In this document: positions 17,444 to 25,558 of the stretch, piece after piece
How the letters are laid out: every line of letters begins with the position of its first letter
Numbering within the stretch: the stretch's first letter is position 1
Assembly: GCF_947581735.1 (NCBI RefSeq)
Contig: NZ_CANPVT010000008.1
Location: 248,001-312,000, forward strand
Source: Candidatus Palauibacter soopunensis
GTDB taxonomy: Bacteria > Gemmatimonadota > Gemmatimonadetes > Palauibacterales > Palauibacteraceae
Direction: 5' to 3'
Length of the DNA stretch: 64,000 bases
Notes under the pieces: model-generated
Told to the model about the DNA's origin: nothing
The model's database searches: none
Seen by the model: the letters and a program-made list of their open reading frames with translations, nothing else
Position numbers and translations under genes: made by a program

Positions 17444-20400
17444 GGCTCCGTACACTTCTGGCGCTGGCGGCCCTGATCGGCGGCCTCGGCGCAACCGAAA
17501 CCGCACGCGCCGCGCCCGCGGGCGCCCGACCCCTTCAGTTCACCGCCCGGGCGGATACCGACACGGTCGTGGTCGTGGGGCGGGACTCCGTGCGGCAGGA
17601 CTCGACGGCCCGGGATACGCTGGACCTCCCGGAAGCCGACTCCGCTGCGGTCGAAGATTCCGCGGCGGCTGGCGACTCCGCCGCTGCGGCCGGCGACTCG
17701 GCCGCAGTCGGTGACTCGAGCGCCGCCGCGGTCCCGGCGCTTCCGGACTCGGCCGCCGCGGACACCCTCGATGCCGGTCCGACGGACCCGCCGTTCCCTC
17801 AACAGGACGACATCTTCGGGCAACTCCTCGGGGAGCCCGGCTATCAGGTCGTCCAATACCAGGGGCGTGGGGTCGAGCTGGAGGTCGACCGGCAGCGCGT
17901 GCAACTCAATCGAGAGGCACAGGTGATGTACGAGCAGTCCACGATCGATGCGGACACCATCACCTACGAGGCGGGTCTGCAGTTCGTGCGGGGCTGCGGC
18001 AACATCTCGCTCACCGGAGAAGGGGAGAACGTCATCTCGGACGAGTGTCTGAACTACGACGTCTCCGCCACCAAGGGCACCGTGGTCGATGCGCGAACCT
18101 CGTTTGCGCAGCAGGGCGCCGATTGGTTCATCAGGGGGCTCATGACCATGCGGGGCTCCGGCACCGCCTTCGTCGAGACCGGAAACTTCACGTCGTGCGA
18201 TCTCGAGGAACCGCACTACTACTTCCGCGCCGGACAGATCAAGGTCGTCTCGGACGACATCGTCGTAGCGTGGCCCGTGACCCTCTACATCCAGAACGTG
18301 CCCGTCGCCTGGCTTCCCTTCTTCGCGCAGGACATTCGGGAGGAGCGCAGAAGCGGCTTTCTGCCGCCCCGCTTCGGATTCAACGATGTCGTCGCGTCCT
18401 CCAGCAATGCCCGCCGGAGCATCACCGACTTCGGGTATTACTTCGCGTTCAACGATTTCATGGACGCGCAGGCGACGGCCGACTGGTTCAGCGGGCGCTT
18501 CACCCGCCTCAACGGAGCCGTCCGATACCGCTCGATCAAGAAGTTCTTCCGCGGCAATGTCATCGCGAGCTACAGTTTCGGGAACGAGAAGACGCTGCAG
18601 TTCCAGATGCGCCACAATCACGAGTTGACCCCCGTCACGGACATACGGGTCAACGCCAACTTCATCTCGAACACCACCGTCTTCGAACGTCAGACCTTCG
18701 ACCCGACGGTACAGACGCAACGAATCGCGTCGGATGTAGGAGTCCAGCACCGATTCCCCTTCGCATCCGTCAACCTGAGCGGAAGCCGGCGCCAGGACCT
18801 GGGGGCGCAGAAGGGGCGGACGGACCTCACGCTGCCCAAGCTTCAGATGACCTTCTCGCCCCTGACCCTCTTCCGCGCGCCCAGCAACCGCAGCGGGCCG
18901 TTCAACAATATCGTCGTCAACGGCGGCTTCTCCGCTTCGCGCCTCGACCGGACCCAGGAAGAGAGCGACGGCAAGAGAACCGAAGTTGCGTCCGCGAACA
19001 GTGCCGTCCGCATCGGCTCCTTCGGAGTCAGTGGGCGGACGAACTTCAACCGCAACACGGTACTTCCGTTCCAGCCGATGCCCGGCGCCGACACCACGGC
19101 GTCCGCGGCGTCCGGGAGCGTTTCGAAACTGGACTACGGAGCGCAGGCGGAATACCAGATCGACCTCATCGGGAGCACGACGCTTCGCCCGACGCTGAGC
19201 GTGGACGCGAGCCGGTTTCAGTCGGACGATACGAACGGCGAGTTCATCACCGCGCCGACGCGTCTCCGCTTCGGAGCCGCGGTGTCCACCGATCTCTACG
19301 GGTTTTTGCCCGGCGTCGGCCCGTTCGAGCGGATCCGCCACAAGGTCTCGCCGCGCTTTCACTACGACTATTCACCGGCTGTGGAAGCCTCCGATTCCCT
19401 GCTTTCGATCCCCGGCTTTCCGGTGTCGAATTCCAAGGAGGAGAACCGGCTTCGCGTCACCCTGAACCAGACGTTTGAAGCCAAGCTGCGGGAGGAAGTC
19501 GAGCTCGACCCCGAAGCGGAGGCGCTGCTGGAGGGCCGCTCGCTCGAGGCGGACTCGACCGGCCAGGAGCCCGGCGCGGCCACGGCCGAGGCGGATTCGC
19601 TCGCGGCGGCCGGCGATTCGGCCGGCGTTCAGGCGCCGGAGACCGAATCGGCCGAAGAGGATCCCGCCGAAGCGGGCCAGGGACCGGCGGACGCCGGGCA
19701 GGAGGCGGCGTCCGTCACCGGGCCGGACACGGGGGACCCCGATGCGCCGCGTCGCGCGCAGCCACGCCGGAACGTCGTCCTCCTGGGAATCAATTCGAGT
19801 CCGCTCACCTTCGACTGGTCGCGCGAGAACGAGTCGCCGTTGACGACGGACCGCTGGTCGCACCGCATCAACTCGGATCTGCTGAGGGGACTGTCGCTGA
19901 ACATGTCTCTCGACCTGTTCGAGGGCACGGGGCAGGATCGGACCTTCGCCCCCATCCTGTCGAGCCTGACGGGCAGCTTCACGTTCAGTTCGGCCAGCGG
20001 TCTCGGCGGGTTGCTCGGACTGGGCGGCGGGGGTGGAGGGGGTGGAGCCGATCCCCAGAATCGTCTGCGCAACGCGGCGGATTCCCGATACCGGCTGCAG
20101 AGTTTCGACGAGAATCCGGATCCGGCGGATCCCGGCGTGCGAGGGGGCGGCCCGTGGACGCTCGCGTTGACCTATTCGCTTCAGCGCGGCCGGGAGGACC
20201 AGAGTTCGCAGGACCGACAGTCGCTCAACGCGGTCCTTTCGCTCAATCCGTCGCCGAGCTGGCGTCTCGCCTGGCGGACGACCTACAACCTCACCGAAAA
20301 GGAATTCGGAGAGCACCTCATCACGCTCGACCGCTCCCTGCACCGTTGGATCGCGACCTTCATGTTCGCCCGCTCGCCCAACGGGAACTTCATCTTCCAG

Positions 20401-20511
20401 ATGAGCGTCAGCCTCCAGGATGCGCCCGATCTCAAGTTCGACTACGACCAGCAGACGCAGGACGGCCAGCGCGGTTTCGGTTCCGGCGGGCTGGGCCCCG
20501 GGCGCTTTTGA
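17440..20511 (+). CDS. lptD: LPS assembly outer-membrane protein LptD, proposed CTG start
   Basis: About 1023 residues if it starts at CTG 17440. The first 27 codons then give a clean signal peptide (RLRTLLALAALIGGLG, cut near ARA-A); starting at GTG 17569 would lose it. Parts in order: an acidic Ala/Asp/Ser repeat region (about 65-107, 'GDSAAA' units); an OstA/LptA-like beta-jellyroll (about 140-290: 'IDADTITYEAGLQF', 'GSGTAFVETGNFTSCDLEEP'); then the barrel domain, with 'VPVAWLPFFAQDIREERRSG' as the family signature. Three Cys lie in the N-terminal domain. An acidic, probably disordered insert (about 686-780, nt 19494-19790) interrupts the barrel. LptD with LptE places LPS in the outer leaflet. 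Overlaps tatC by 4 bases. The family call is firm; the start is inferred. Confidence 0.85.
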   Translation: MRLRTLLALAALIGGLGATETARAAPAGARPLQFTARADTDTVVVVGRDSVRQDSTARDTLDLPEADSAAVEDSAAAGDSAAAAGDSAAVGDSSAAAVPALPDSAAADTLDAGPTDPPFPQQDDIFGQLLGEPGYQVVQYQGRGVELEVDRQRVQLNREAQVMYEQSTIDADTITYEAGLQFVRGCGNISLTGEGENVISDECLNYDVSATKGTVVDARTSFAQQGADWFIRGLMTMRGSGTAFVETGNFTSCDLEEPHYYFRAGQIKVVSDDIVVAWPVTLYIQNVPVAWLPFFAQDIREERRSGFLPPRFGFNDVVASSSNARRSITDFGYYFAFNDFMDAQATADWFSGRFTRLNGAVRYRSIKKFFRGNVIASYSFGNEKTLQFQMRHNHELTPVTDIRVNANFISNTTVFERQTFDPTVQTQRIASDVGVQHRFPFASVNLSGSRRQDLGAQKGRTDLTLPKLQMTFSPLTLFRAPSNRSGPFNNIVVNGGFSASRLDRTQEESDGKRTEVASANSAVRIGSFGVSGRTNFNRNTVLPFQPMPGADTTASAASGSVSKLDYGAQAEYQIDLIGSTTLRPTLSVDASRFQSDDTNGEFITAPTRLRFGAAVSTDLYGFLPGVGPFERIRHKVSPRFHYDYSPAVEASDSLLSIPGFPVSNSKEENRLRVTLNQTFEAKLREEVELDPEAEALLEGRSLEADSTGQEPGAATAEADSLAAAGDSAGVQAPETESAEEDPAEAGQGPADAGQEAASVTGPDTGDPDAPRRAQPRRNVVLLGINSSPLTFDWSRENESPLTTDRWSHRINSDLLRGLSLNMSLDLFEGTGQDRTFAPILSSLTGSFTFSSASGLGGLLGLGGGGGGGGADPQNRLRNAADSRYRLQSFDENPDPADPGVRGGGPWTLALTYSLQRGREDQSSQDRQSLNAVLSLNPSPSWRLAWRTTYNLTEKEFGEHLITLDRSLHRWIATFMFARSPNGNFIFQMSVSLQDAPDLKFDYDQQTQDGQRGFGSGGLGPGRF

Positions 20512-20575
20512 CAATCTTCTCGGGGCTCCCGACATTCCCGTGCACTTCATGCGCGGCTCGCGCGCCGAGGAGGGT

Positions 20576-21562
20576 ATGCTCCCGACCACCGCCATCGATC
20601 TGGAACAAGTCCGCCTGCCCGTAGCGGATCGGCTCCTTGCCGTCGAGCGCGAGCTCCGCGGGATGGCGCCATCGGGATTCGAAGCCCTCGACGAAGTGGG
20701 CGACTACCTGTTTGCGCGGTCCGGGAAGCTCCTTCGGCCGACCCTGCTCCTCCTCGCCAACGGCGTTGGAGGGCGTTCCTCCCCGGATGCCGTGAAACTG
20801 GGGGCCATCGTCGAACTGCTGCATGTGGCGACTCTCGTGCACGACGATGCGGTCGATCACTCCGCGAGGCGAAGAGGCCGGCCCACCGTCAACCATCGCT
20901 GGACGCACCAGGTCGCGATCATCGCGGGAGACTACCTCTATTCGCGCGCGGTCATCGAGGTCGTTGCGCTCGGAAGGCTCGAGCAGGTCGCCCTCCTCGC
21001 CCACACCGCGAACCGCATGACGATCGGGGAAATGCGGCAGCTCGTACTCCACGATGGCCTCGACTTCACGCGCGAGGACTACGAGAGGCTGTGCGAACAC
21101 AAGACGGCGTCTCTGATGTCCGCGGCGTGCGAACTCGGGACGCTGTCGGGAGCGCCGCAATATCGGGACGCCCTGCGCGGGTATGGCCATCATCTGGGGA
21201 TGGCGTTCCAGATCGTCGACGATCTCCTCGACTATTCATCGTCGACTCGCGTGATGGGCAAGCCGCGCGGGCAGGACCTGCAGGAACACAAGGTAACGTT
21301 GCCCCTGATCGCCGCTCTGCCCAAGATGGAGTGGGGGGAGCGACGCGCTGTCGAAGAGCTTTTTTCGGACCCGGAGCCCTCCCCGGAAGCCGTGCAGGAG
21401 ATCGTGGATCTCGTCGAAGCGCATGGAGGCGTGGAGACGGCTCGCGAGGAAGCGCGGTCGCGGGCGGACCAGGCACGGGACCAGCTCCGGCACCTGCCGG
21501 CGAGCCCGTGCCTCGATGCACTGAGCCTGGCAGTGGACTACGTAGTCGAGAGAGTACGGTAG
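20576..21562 (+). CDS. long-chain polyprenyl diphosphate synthase
   Basis: 328 residues from the ATG at 20576 (GAGGAGG just before it); an ATG at 20549 would add 9 residues but lacks a ribosome site. Trans-isoprenyl synthase with both Asp-rich motifs: first, HDDAVDHSARRRGRPT (DDxxD-type, with DDAVD); second, QIVDDLLDY. 'KLLRPTLLLLANG', 'RMTIGEMRQL' and 'KTASLMSAACELG' also match. It adds isopentenyl units to an allylic primer, giving a C35-C45-type side chain. With the men genes at 40554 the product is probably the menaquinone tail used by MenA, but chain length cannot be read from the sequence. Confidence 0.93.
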   Translation: MLPTTAIDLEQVRLPVADRLLAVERELRGMAPSGFEALDEVGDYLFARSGKLLRPTLLLLANGVGGRSSPDAVKLGAIVELLHVATLVHDDAVDHSARRRGRPTVNHRWTHQVAIIAGDYLYSRAVIEVVALGRLEQVALLAHTANRMTIGEMRQLVLHDGLDFTREDYERLCEHKTASLMSAACELGTLSGAPQYRDALRGYGHHLGMAFQIVDDLLDYSSSTRVMGKPRGQDLQEHKVTLPLIAALPKMEWGERRAVEELFSDPEPSPEAVQEIVDLVEAHGGVETAREEARSRADQARDQLRHLPASPCLDALSLAVDYVVERVR

Positions 21563-21565
21563 CAA

Positions 21566-21847
21566 GTGAACTTCGGAAGCAGACGCCATCGTTCCCCGAT
21601 ACGCCTGGTCCTCATCATCGCGGGGGGATTCGTGCTCGGGGGGCTGCTCACCGAACTCGCGACGGTTACGTTGCCCCCGTCAGCGGCGCGTCAGTTTTTT
21701 GTTACAACGGTCGCGGCTTCACTGCAGCCGCTTGCATTCGATCTCAAGGTGCTCGCATTCACGCTGGGGCCGATCGTCCTGCGCCTGAACGTGTTGAGCG
21801 TCGTCGGGGTCGTGCTCGTCGCCTGGTTCGCCCGGTCGCTTCTCTGA
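21566..21847 (+). CDS. small membrane protein, DUF4321-like
   Basis: 93 residues from a GTG three bases after the prenyl synthase stop. Two hydrophobic segments: 'LVLIIAGGFVLGGLLTELA' near the N terminus and 'LRLNVLSVVGVVLVAWFA' at the C terminus, joined by a loop with 'DLKVLAFTLGPIVLRLN'. This layout and the 'LKVLAFTLG' stretch match the small DUF4321 membrane proteins as remembered; no function is known for them. Its position between a lipid-tail synthase and tatA suggests an envelope role, which is only inference. Confidence 0.75.
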   Translation: MNFGSRRHRSPIRLVLIIAGGFVLGGLLTELATVTLPPSAARQFFVTTVAASLQPLAFDLKVLAFTLGPIVLRLNVLSVVGVVLVAWFARSLL

Positions 21848-21887
21848 CCGGGGGGACCGGAGATGAGCCACAACCAAGGAGTCTGAG

Positions 21888-22130
21888 ATGTTCGGTCTGA
21901 GCCCATGGGAGTTGCTGCTCGTATTCCTCGCTATCCTGCTACTCTTCGGCGCGAAGCGGCTTCCCGAGATCGGGAGTTCTCTCGGCCGGGGGATCCGTGA
22001 GTTCAAGGGCTCGATCAAGGAGGTCGAGGGCGATGTGCGGGCCGAGATCACGGGGGACACCGCGCCTCCATCGACCGCCTCCACCACCCAGGAGCCCGCG
22101 CAGGCCCGCCCCGCCAATACGGAAAGCTAG
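21888..22130 (+). CDS. tatA: Sec-independent protein translocase TatA/TatE
   Basis: 80 residues with ribosome site AAGGAG. One N-terminal membrane helix ('PWELLLVFLAILLLFGAKRL') ends in the FGAKRLPEIG hinge, followed by an amphipathic helix ('SSLGRGIREFKGSIKEV') and a Thr/Pro/Ala-rich acidic tail. TatA polymerises to form the Tat translocation pore with TatC (16652). The single TatA/TatB-like gene seen here suggests a minimal TatAC system, though a tatB elsewhere cannot be excluded. It is the last gene of the plus-strand block and faces the PpiD-like gene. Confidence 0.94.
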   Translation: MFGLSPWELLLVFLAILLLFGAKRLPEIGSSLGRGIREFKGSIKEVEGDVRAEITGDTAPPSTASTTQEPAQARPANTES

Positions 22131-22136
22131 GCGATA

Positions 22137-22151
22137 GCCGGGGGACCCGGC
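22137..22151. terminator. possible hairpin terminator between convergent genes
   Basis: GCCGGG-GGA-CCCGGC is a perfect 6-bp GC stem with a 3-base loop, just after the tatA stop, in the 82-base convergent gap before the minus-strand gene ending at 22213. More GC palindromes follow (CGGGGCCCCG). No T-run follows, so intrinsic termination would be inefficient; a bidirectional stop is plausible but unproven. Confidence 0.3.
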
Positions 22152-22212
22152 GGATCGGGGCCCCGCGGTTCCGCGCCGGTCGGCGGCCCGGCGGGTCGTC
22201 AACGGCTAGGGG

Positions 22213-24054
22213 TCAGAAGCCCGGAATCATCGGCTGGGCCTCCTGCTGCAGGAGGAGCCTCTCGCGGTGATCCTCGACGACCGTGTCTTCGCGAAGCGCA
22301 GCCAGCCACTTCTGCACGTACTGCTGGGAACGCTCGAAGCTCAATTGCCCCAGCACGGCATCCCTGACCTCCTCGAACCCGTTCCGCGTGGCCTCTTCAC
22401 GCTCCAGGACCTCCACGACGACCACCGCGTCACCGGCGTCGAGCACGCCGCTGAACTCGCCGACGCCGGCCCCGAATCCGAAGCCGACCGCCTCCGTGCC
22501 CTGACCGAGTCCCGGGACGAAATCGCCTCGGCGGAATAGCTCGGTCTCCTCGACCGACCATCCGAGTTCCTCCGCCGCCTCGTCGAGAGAACTCCCGGCC
22601 GCGACCGCGTCGAGCAGACCGCCGGCCAGTTCCGCGGCCCGTTCCTTCTTCTTCTCCACGAGCAGTTCCGCGCGAATCCCGATTCCGGCTTCCTCGAACG
22701 GAATCGTGCTCTCGTCCCGTCGTCCGAGAAGCTCGATCAGGTGGAACCCCGACGGGTTCTCGAATGAATCGGACAGGTCCCCGATCTCGCTCTCGGGGCC
22801 GAGGGCCCACTCCCGCGCCACCCCCAGCTGGCCCGCGCCCGGAATGAAATCCACGCCGTCCAGGAGTTGAACGTCGGTGCGGATCGTCACTCCCAGGGAG
22901 TCGCCGGCGGTCGTGAGATCCGTACGCAGCGCAAGATCCTCCAAGTCGTCGAGGAGCGTGAAGACCGAATCCTCGGTGGCGCCGGAAATCTCGAACGGAA
23001 CGTAGATCTGGCGCAGCGCCAGAGAGTCGGCCGTCCGCTCGTCGACCTGCAGGACGTGCAGCCCGAACGGCGTCTCGACCGGATCCGTGACCCGTCCCAG
23101 CGGGGCGTCCGCGGCGGCATCGATGAGTCGCGGGTCGAAGGCGCCCGTCGGACGTTTGCCCATGAAACCACCCTCGACGCCGGAGATGGAGTCCGCGGAC
23201 TCGGCCATCGCCACCTCCGCGAAGTCCTCGCCTCCCCGCACGCGGTCCGCAAGGGCGGCGGCCCGTTCGCGGGCGGCGAGCGAGTCGGCGACGGAAGGTC
23301 GGAGTGAGATGCTGACCATGTTCACGCGGGCGCTGGCGGGCCGGATGAGCTCATCCACGCGTTCGTCATAGACCCGCCGGATCTCGTCCTCCGAAACGGA
23401 GACCTGGGAGTCGGCCACGGTCTGGGCCGGGTCGATCCGCACGAAGCGGACGCGGGCCTGCTCGTTCGTGTCCCGATAGAACCGCCACGCTTCTTCCTCG
23501 GACACGTAGATGCCGCTCTGGACGAGCGTCTGCAGCTTCGCGCGCGGAAGGATGGAGCGGTAGTAGCCCTCGATCTGCAGCAGTTGCGTCTCATCCGTCG
23601 CCGGGTCCGTGAAGAACCGGCGGTACTTGTCGATGTCGAACCGCCCGTCCGTCTGGAACCCGGGGTAGCTCAACATCTCCTGCGGTGGCTGCGTAAAAAA
23701 TGCCTGCCGAACCTCCGCATCGGTCACGCTGACCCCGAGCCGATCCAGCTCCGCCTGGATCAGCGTCGCGCTGATCAGGCTCTCCCAGGCCCGTTCGGTC
23801 ACGACGCGAACATCCTCGTCCGTCATGCCGCGATCGGCCGCGCGGCTCACCGCGAGCTGGTTCTGGAGGAAGATATTCCACTCGTTGTAGCGGATGTCCT
23901 GTCCTCCGACCTGCCCCACGACGGGGTTGATCTGCCCGCCGAGGTTCCCTCCCTGCATCGCGTTGATCCCGTCGAACACCAGCCAGCCCACGAAGGCCGC
24001 GGCCATGATGCCCATCACGAGGCTCGCGCTGCCGCGCATCTTCCGCATGAACAT
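22213..24054 (-). CDS. PpiD/SurA-type membrane-anchored peptidyl-prolyl isomerase
   Basis: 613 residues. Start chosen at the first of three close ATGs (24054, 24048, 24039). One N-terminal membrane anchor ('ASLVMGIMAAAFVGWLVFDG', about 10-30), then a SurA-N-like helical chaperone region ('QDIRYNEWNIFLQNQLA', 'EVRQAFFTQPPQEMLSYPG') and a parvulin-type PPIC domain (about 245-345: 'GGEDFAEVAMAESADS', 'GGFMGKRPTG', 'PFGLHVLQVDER'). A second, degenerate parvulin-like half follows to the end. This is the PpiD layout: an inner-membrane periplasmic foldase that helps exported proteins leave the Sec channel. It is transcribed from the 261-base divergent region 24055-24315. Confidence 0.9.
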   Translation of the reverse strand: MFMRKMRGSASLVMGIMAAAFVGWLVFDGINAMQGGNLGGQINPVVGQVGGQDIRYNEWNIFLQNQLAVSRAADRGMTDEDVRVVTERAWESLISATLIQAELDRLGVSVTDAEVRQAFFTQPPQEMLSYPGFQTDGRFDIDKYRRFFTDPATDETQLLQIEGYYRSILPRAKLQTLVQSGIYVSEEEAWRFYRDTNEQARVRFVRIDPAQTVADSQVSVSEDEIRRVYDERVDELIRPASARVNMVSISLRPSVADSLAARERAAALADRVRGGEDFAEVAMAESADSISGVEGGFMGKRPTGAFDPRLIDAAADAPLGRVTDPVETPFGLHVLQVDERTADSLALRQIYVPFEISGATEDSVFTLLDDLEDLALRTDLTTAGDSLGVTIRTDVQLLDGVDFIPGAGQLGVAREWALGPESEIGDLSDSFENPSGFHLIELLGRRDESTIPFEEAGIGIRAELLVEKKKERAAELAGGLLDAVAAGSSLDEAAEELGWSVEETELFRRGDFVPGLGQGTEAVGFGFGAGVGEFSGVLDAGDAVVVVEVLEREEATRNGFEEVRDAVLGQLSFERSQQYVQKWLAALREDTVVEDHRERLLLQQEAQPMIPGF

Positions 24055-24231
24055 GAGACGCCGAACCCACCTTGTCGTCTTGAATCGAGTCGCCCGAACG
24101 CGGCCGCGCCGGGGCCGGAAACGCGAGCGGTTGCCCTCGACCGCCGGTCCCGTGATTGGCCGAAAACGTACGCCGGCCCGGCGTTCCGGGCAACGAAAGG
24201 CGTGCGCCCGGCCGCTTTCCCGCGGCGTTCG

Positions 24232-24261
24232 TTGACAACCAAAAAAAACCGTCGGTATGTT
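24232..24261 (+). promoter_or_regulatory. promoter of the 24-kb plus-strand gene train
   Basis: TTGACA (24232-24237), an 18-base spacer containing an eight-A run, TATGTT (24256-24261): the best sigma-70-type match noticed in the window. It points at the TPR gene that starts at 24316, giving a leader of about 48 bases. The remaining part of the divergent region 24055-24231 shows no gene and no clear promoter for the PpiD-like gene. Confidence 0.7.
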
Positions 24262-24315
24262 GCCGGGGACTGGGTCGGAAGGCCCGAACCTGCCGCTTTT
24301 CTCCCTGCGAAGCCT

Positions 24316-24435
24316 GTGGCCGCCGACGACCAGACCGTGGAGATCGAACAACTCCTGCGCCGCGGCGAATCGGAGCCGCGGACCCACACGTTCGCGCGCC
24401 TCGCCGATCTCTACCGGCAAGCGGGGGAGCGCTAA
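24316..24435 (+). pseudogene. N-terminal fragment of a TPR protein, ended by an in-frame TAA
   Basis: GTG 24316 followed by 38 sense codons and TAA at 24433-24435. The sequence ends 'FARLADLYRQAGER', the first helix pair of a tetratricopeptide unit, and the same frame continues directly after the TAA with 'RALGVIRGGLRQHPYYLDAR', the other half of that unit. The natural reading would be ...QAGER-(E)-RALGV..., so one base change (GAA to TAA) explains the break. It is therefore the front of the 24448-25086 gene rather than a separate gene. A base-calling or assembly error, or true decay, are both possible. Confidence 0.6.
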
Positions 24436-24447
24436 CGCGCCCTGGGC

Positions 24448-25086
24448 GTGATCCGAGGTGGCTTGAGGCAACACCCGTACTATCTGGACGCGCGCCTGCT
24501 CCACGCCCGCGTGCTGCTCGAACTCGGTAGCGACGAGGCCGCGCGGATCGAATTCGAGCACATCCTGACGCTCGATCCGGAGAACCCTCTCGCCTGCATG
24601 GCGTTGGGCGTCGAGCGCGTCGAAACGACAGCGGGCGGTTCCGGCGACGCCGCTTCGGCGGACGACTGGCTGGAGACGCTCGACGAAGTGTGGCGGGACG
24701 ATGAAGCCGACGCACGGACCGCTTCGCGGGGCGGCGAGACGGGCGCCGCACCCGTTCCCGCGAAAGGCATCGAAACCTCGACGCTGGCCGGGCTGTACGC
24801 GAGCCAGGGCCTCTTCGACCGTGCCATCGCCGTGTACGAGCAGATGCTCTCGAACCACCCGGACAACGCCGATCTCATCGCCGCGCTCGCCGATATGCGT
24901 CGCCGTGCGGAGGAGGCGAAGGAACAGCCCTCCCGTCGCCCTCAGGCTACGTCGACCGGAACGCCTCGGGAGGTCCTGTCCGCGCCGGAGGGGACGGAGG
25001 CGGCGGACCCGGCCTCCGTCCCCGAGTCGATCGGCGAGCAGCTTCGTCGAATCCTCGACGGCGAAGCTCCCGCGGGATCGGACTGA
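24448..25086 (+). CDS. TPR protein, main part (downstream of the nonsense codon)
   Basis: 212 residues from the GTG at 24448, 12 bases after the TAA that splits the gene; reinitiation there is possible. Visible TPR units: 'YYLDARLLHARVLLELGSDE' with 'EHILTLDPENPLACMALG', and later 'TLAGLYASQGLFDRAIAVYE' with 'MLSNHPDNADLIAAL'. An Asp/Glu-rich, Ser/Ala-rich linker (about 65-115) lies between them, and a disordered tail ends 'SIGEQLRRILDGEAP'. It has no signal peptide, so it is probably a cytoplasmic scaffold. It heads the 24-kb gene train, 4 bases before aroQ. Function unknown. Confidence 0.65.
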   Translation: MIRGGLRQHPYYLDARLLHARVLLELGSDEAARIEFEHILTLDPENPLACMALGVERVETTAGGSGDAASADDWLETLDEVWRDDEADARTASRGGETGAAPVPAKGIETSTLAGLYASQGLFDRAIAVYEQMLSNHPDNADLIAALADMRRRAEEAKEQPSRRPQATSTGTPREVLSAPEGTEAADPASVPESIGEQLRRILDGEAPAGSD

Positions 25087-25090
25087 GCGG

Positions 25091-25558
25091 GTGCGCGGGC
25101 CCATCCGCATCGGCGTGCTGAACGGACCGAACCTCAACCTTCTGGGGCGCCGCGAACCCCACCATTACGGAACGCAGACACTGGCCGAGATCGAGTCGCT
25201 CCTGCGCGAGCGCGCGGGCGCGAGCGGCGTCTCGCTCATGTTCTTCCAGTCCAACGACGAGGGCGAGATCGTGGACTGGGTGCAGGCGAACAGCGGCAGT
25301 GTGGATGCGTGGCTCGTCAACGCCGCCGCCCTGACCCACACGAGCGTGGCGCTCCGCGACGCCCTCGCCGGCTCCGGCCGTCCCTTCGTCGAGGTCCACC
25401 TCTCCAACGTGTTTGCCCGCGAGCCGTTCCGGCACACGTCGCTTCTCTCCGACCTCGCGATCGGCGTCATCACCGGATTTCGGGTCTACAGCTACCTGTT
25501 CGGTCTCGAGGCGCTCATCCAGCATCTCCGCGGGAGCGCCGAGGCGGAAGCGGAGTGA
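25091..25558 (+). CDS. aroQ: type II 3-dehydroquinate dehydratase
   Basis: 155 residues from a GTG 4 bases after the TPR gene. It dehydrates 3-dehydroquinate to 3-dehydroshikimate in the shikimate pathway, which supplies chorismate to MenF in this same gene train. Type II signatures: 'VLNGPNLNLLGRREP' with the catalytic Arg, 'HHYGTQTL' with the catalytic Tyr, 'QSNDEGEIVDWV', 'NAAALTHTSVALRDAL' and the catalytic His in EVHLSN. The C terminus (EAEAE) overlaps the next start as GTGA. The aroQ-pepP-efp-accB-accC order is known from many bacteria. Confidence 0.96.
   Translation: MRGPIRIGVLNGPNLNLLGRREPHHYGTQTLAEIESLLRERAGASGVSLMFFQSNDEGEIVDWVQANSGSVDAWLVNAAALTHTSVALRDALAGSGRPFVEVHLSNVFAREPFRHTSLLSDLAIGVITGFRVYSYLFGLEALIQHLRGSAEAEAE

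Noticed and set aside
22213-25137. 974-codon reading of the PpiD-like gene starting at 25137
   Set aside because: The extra N-terminal 361 codons run antisense through the TPR gene and have no family similarity; the membrane anchor begins at 24054.
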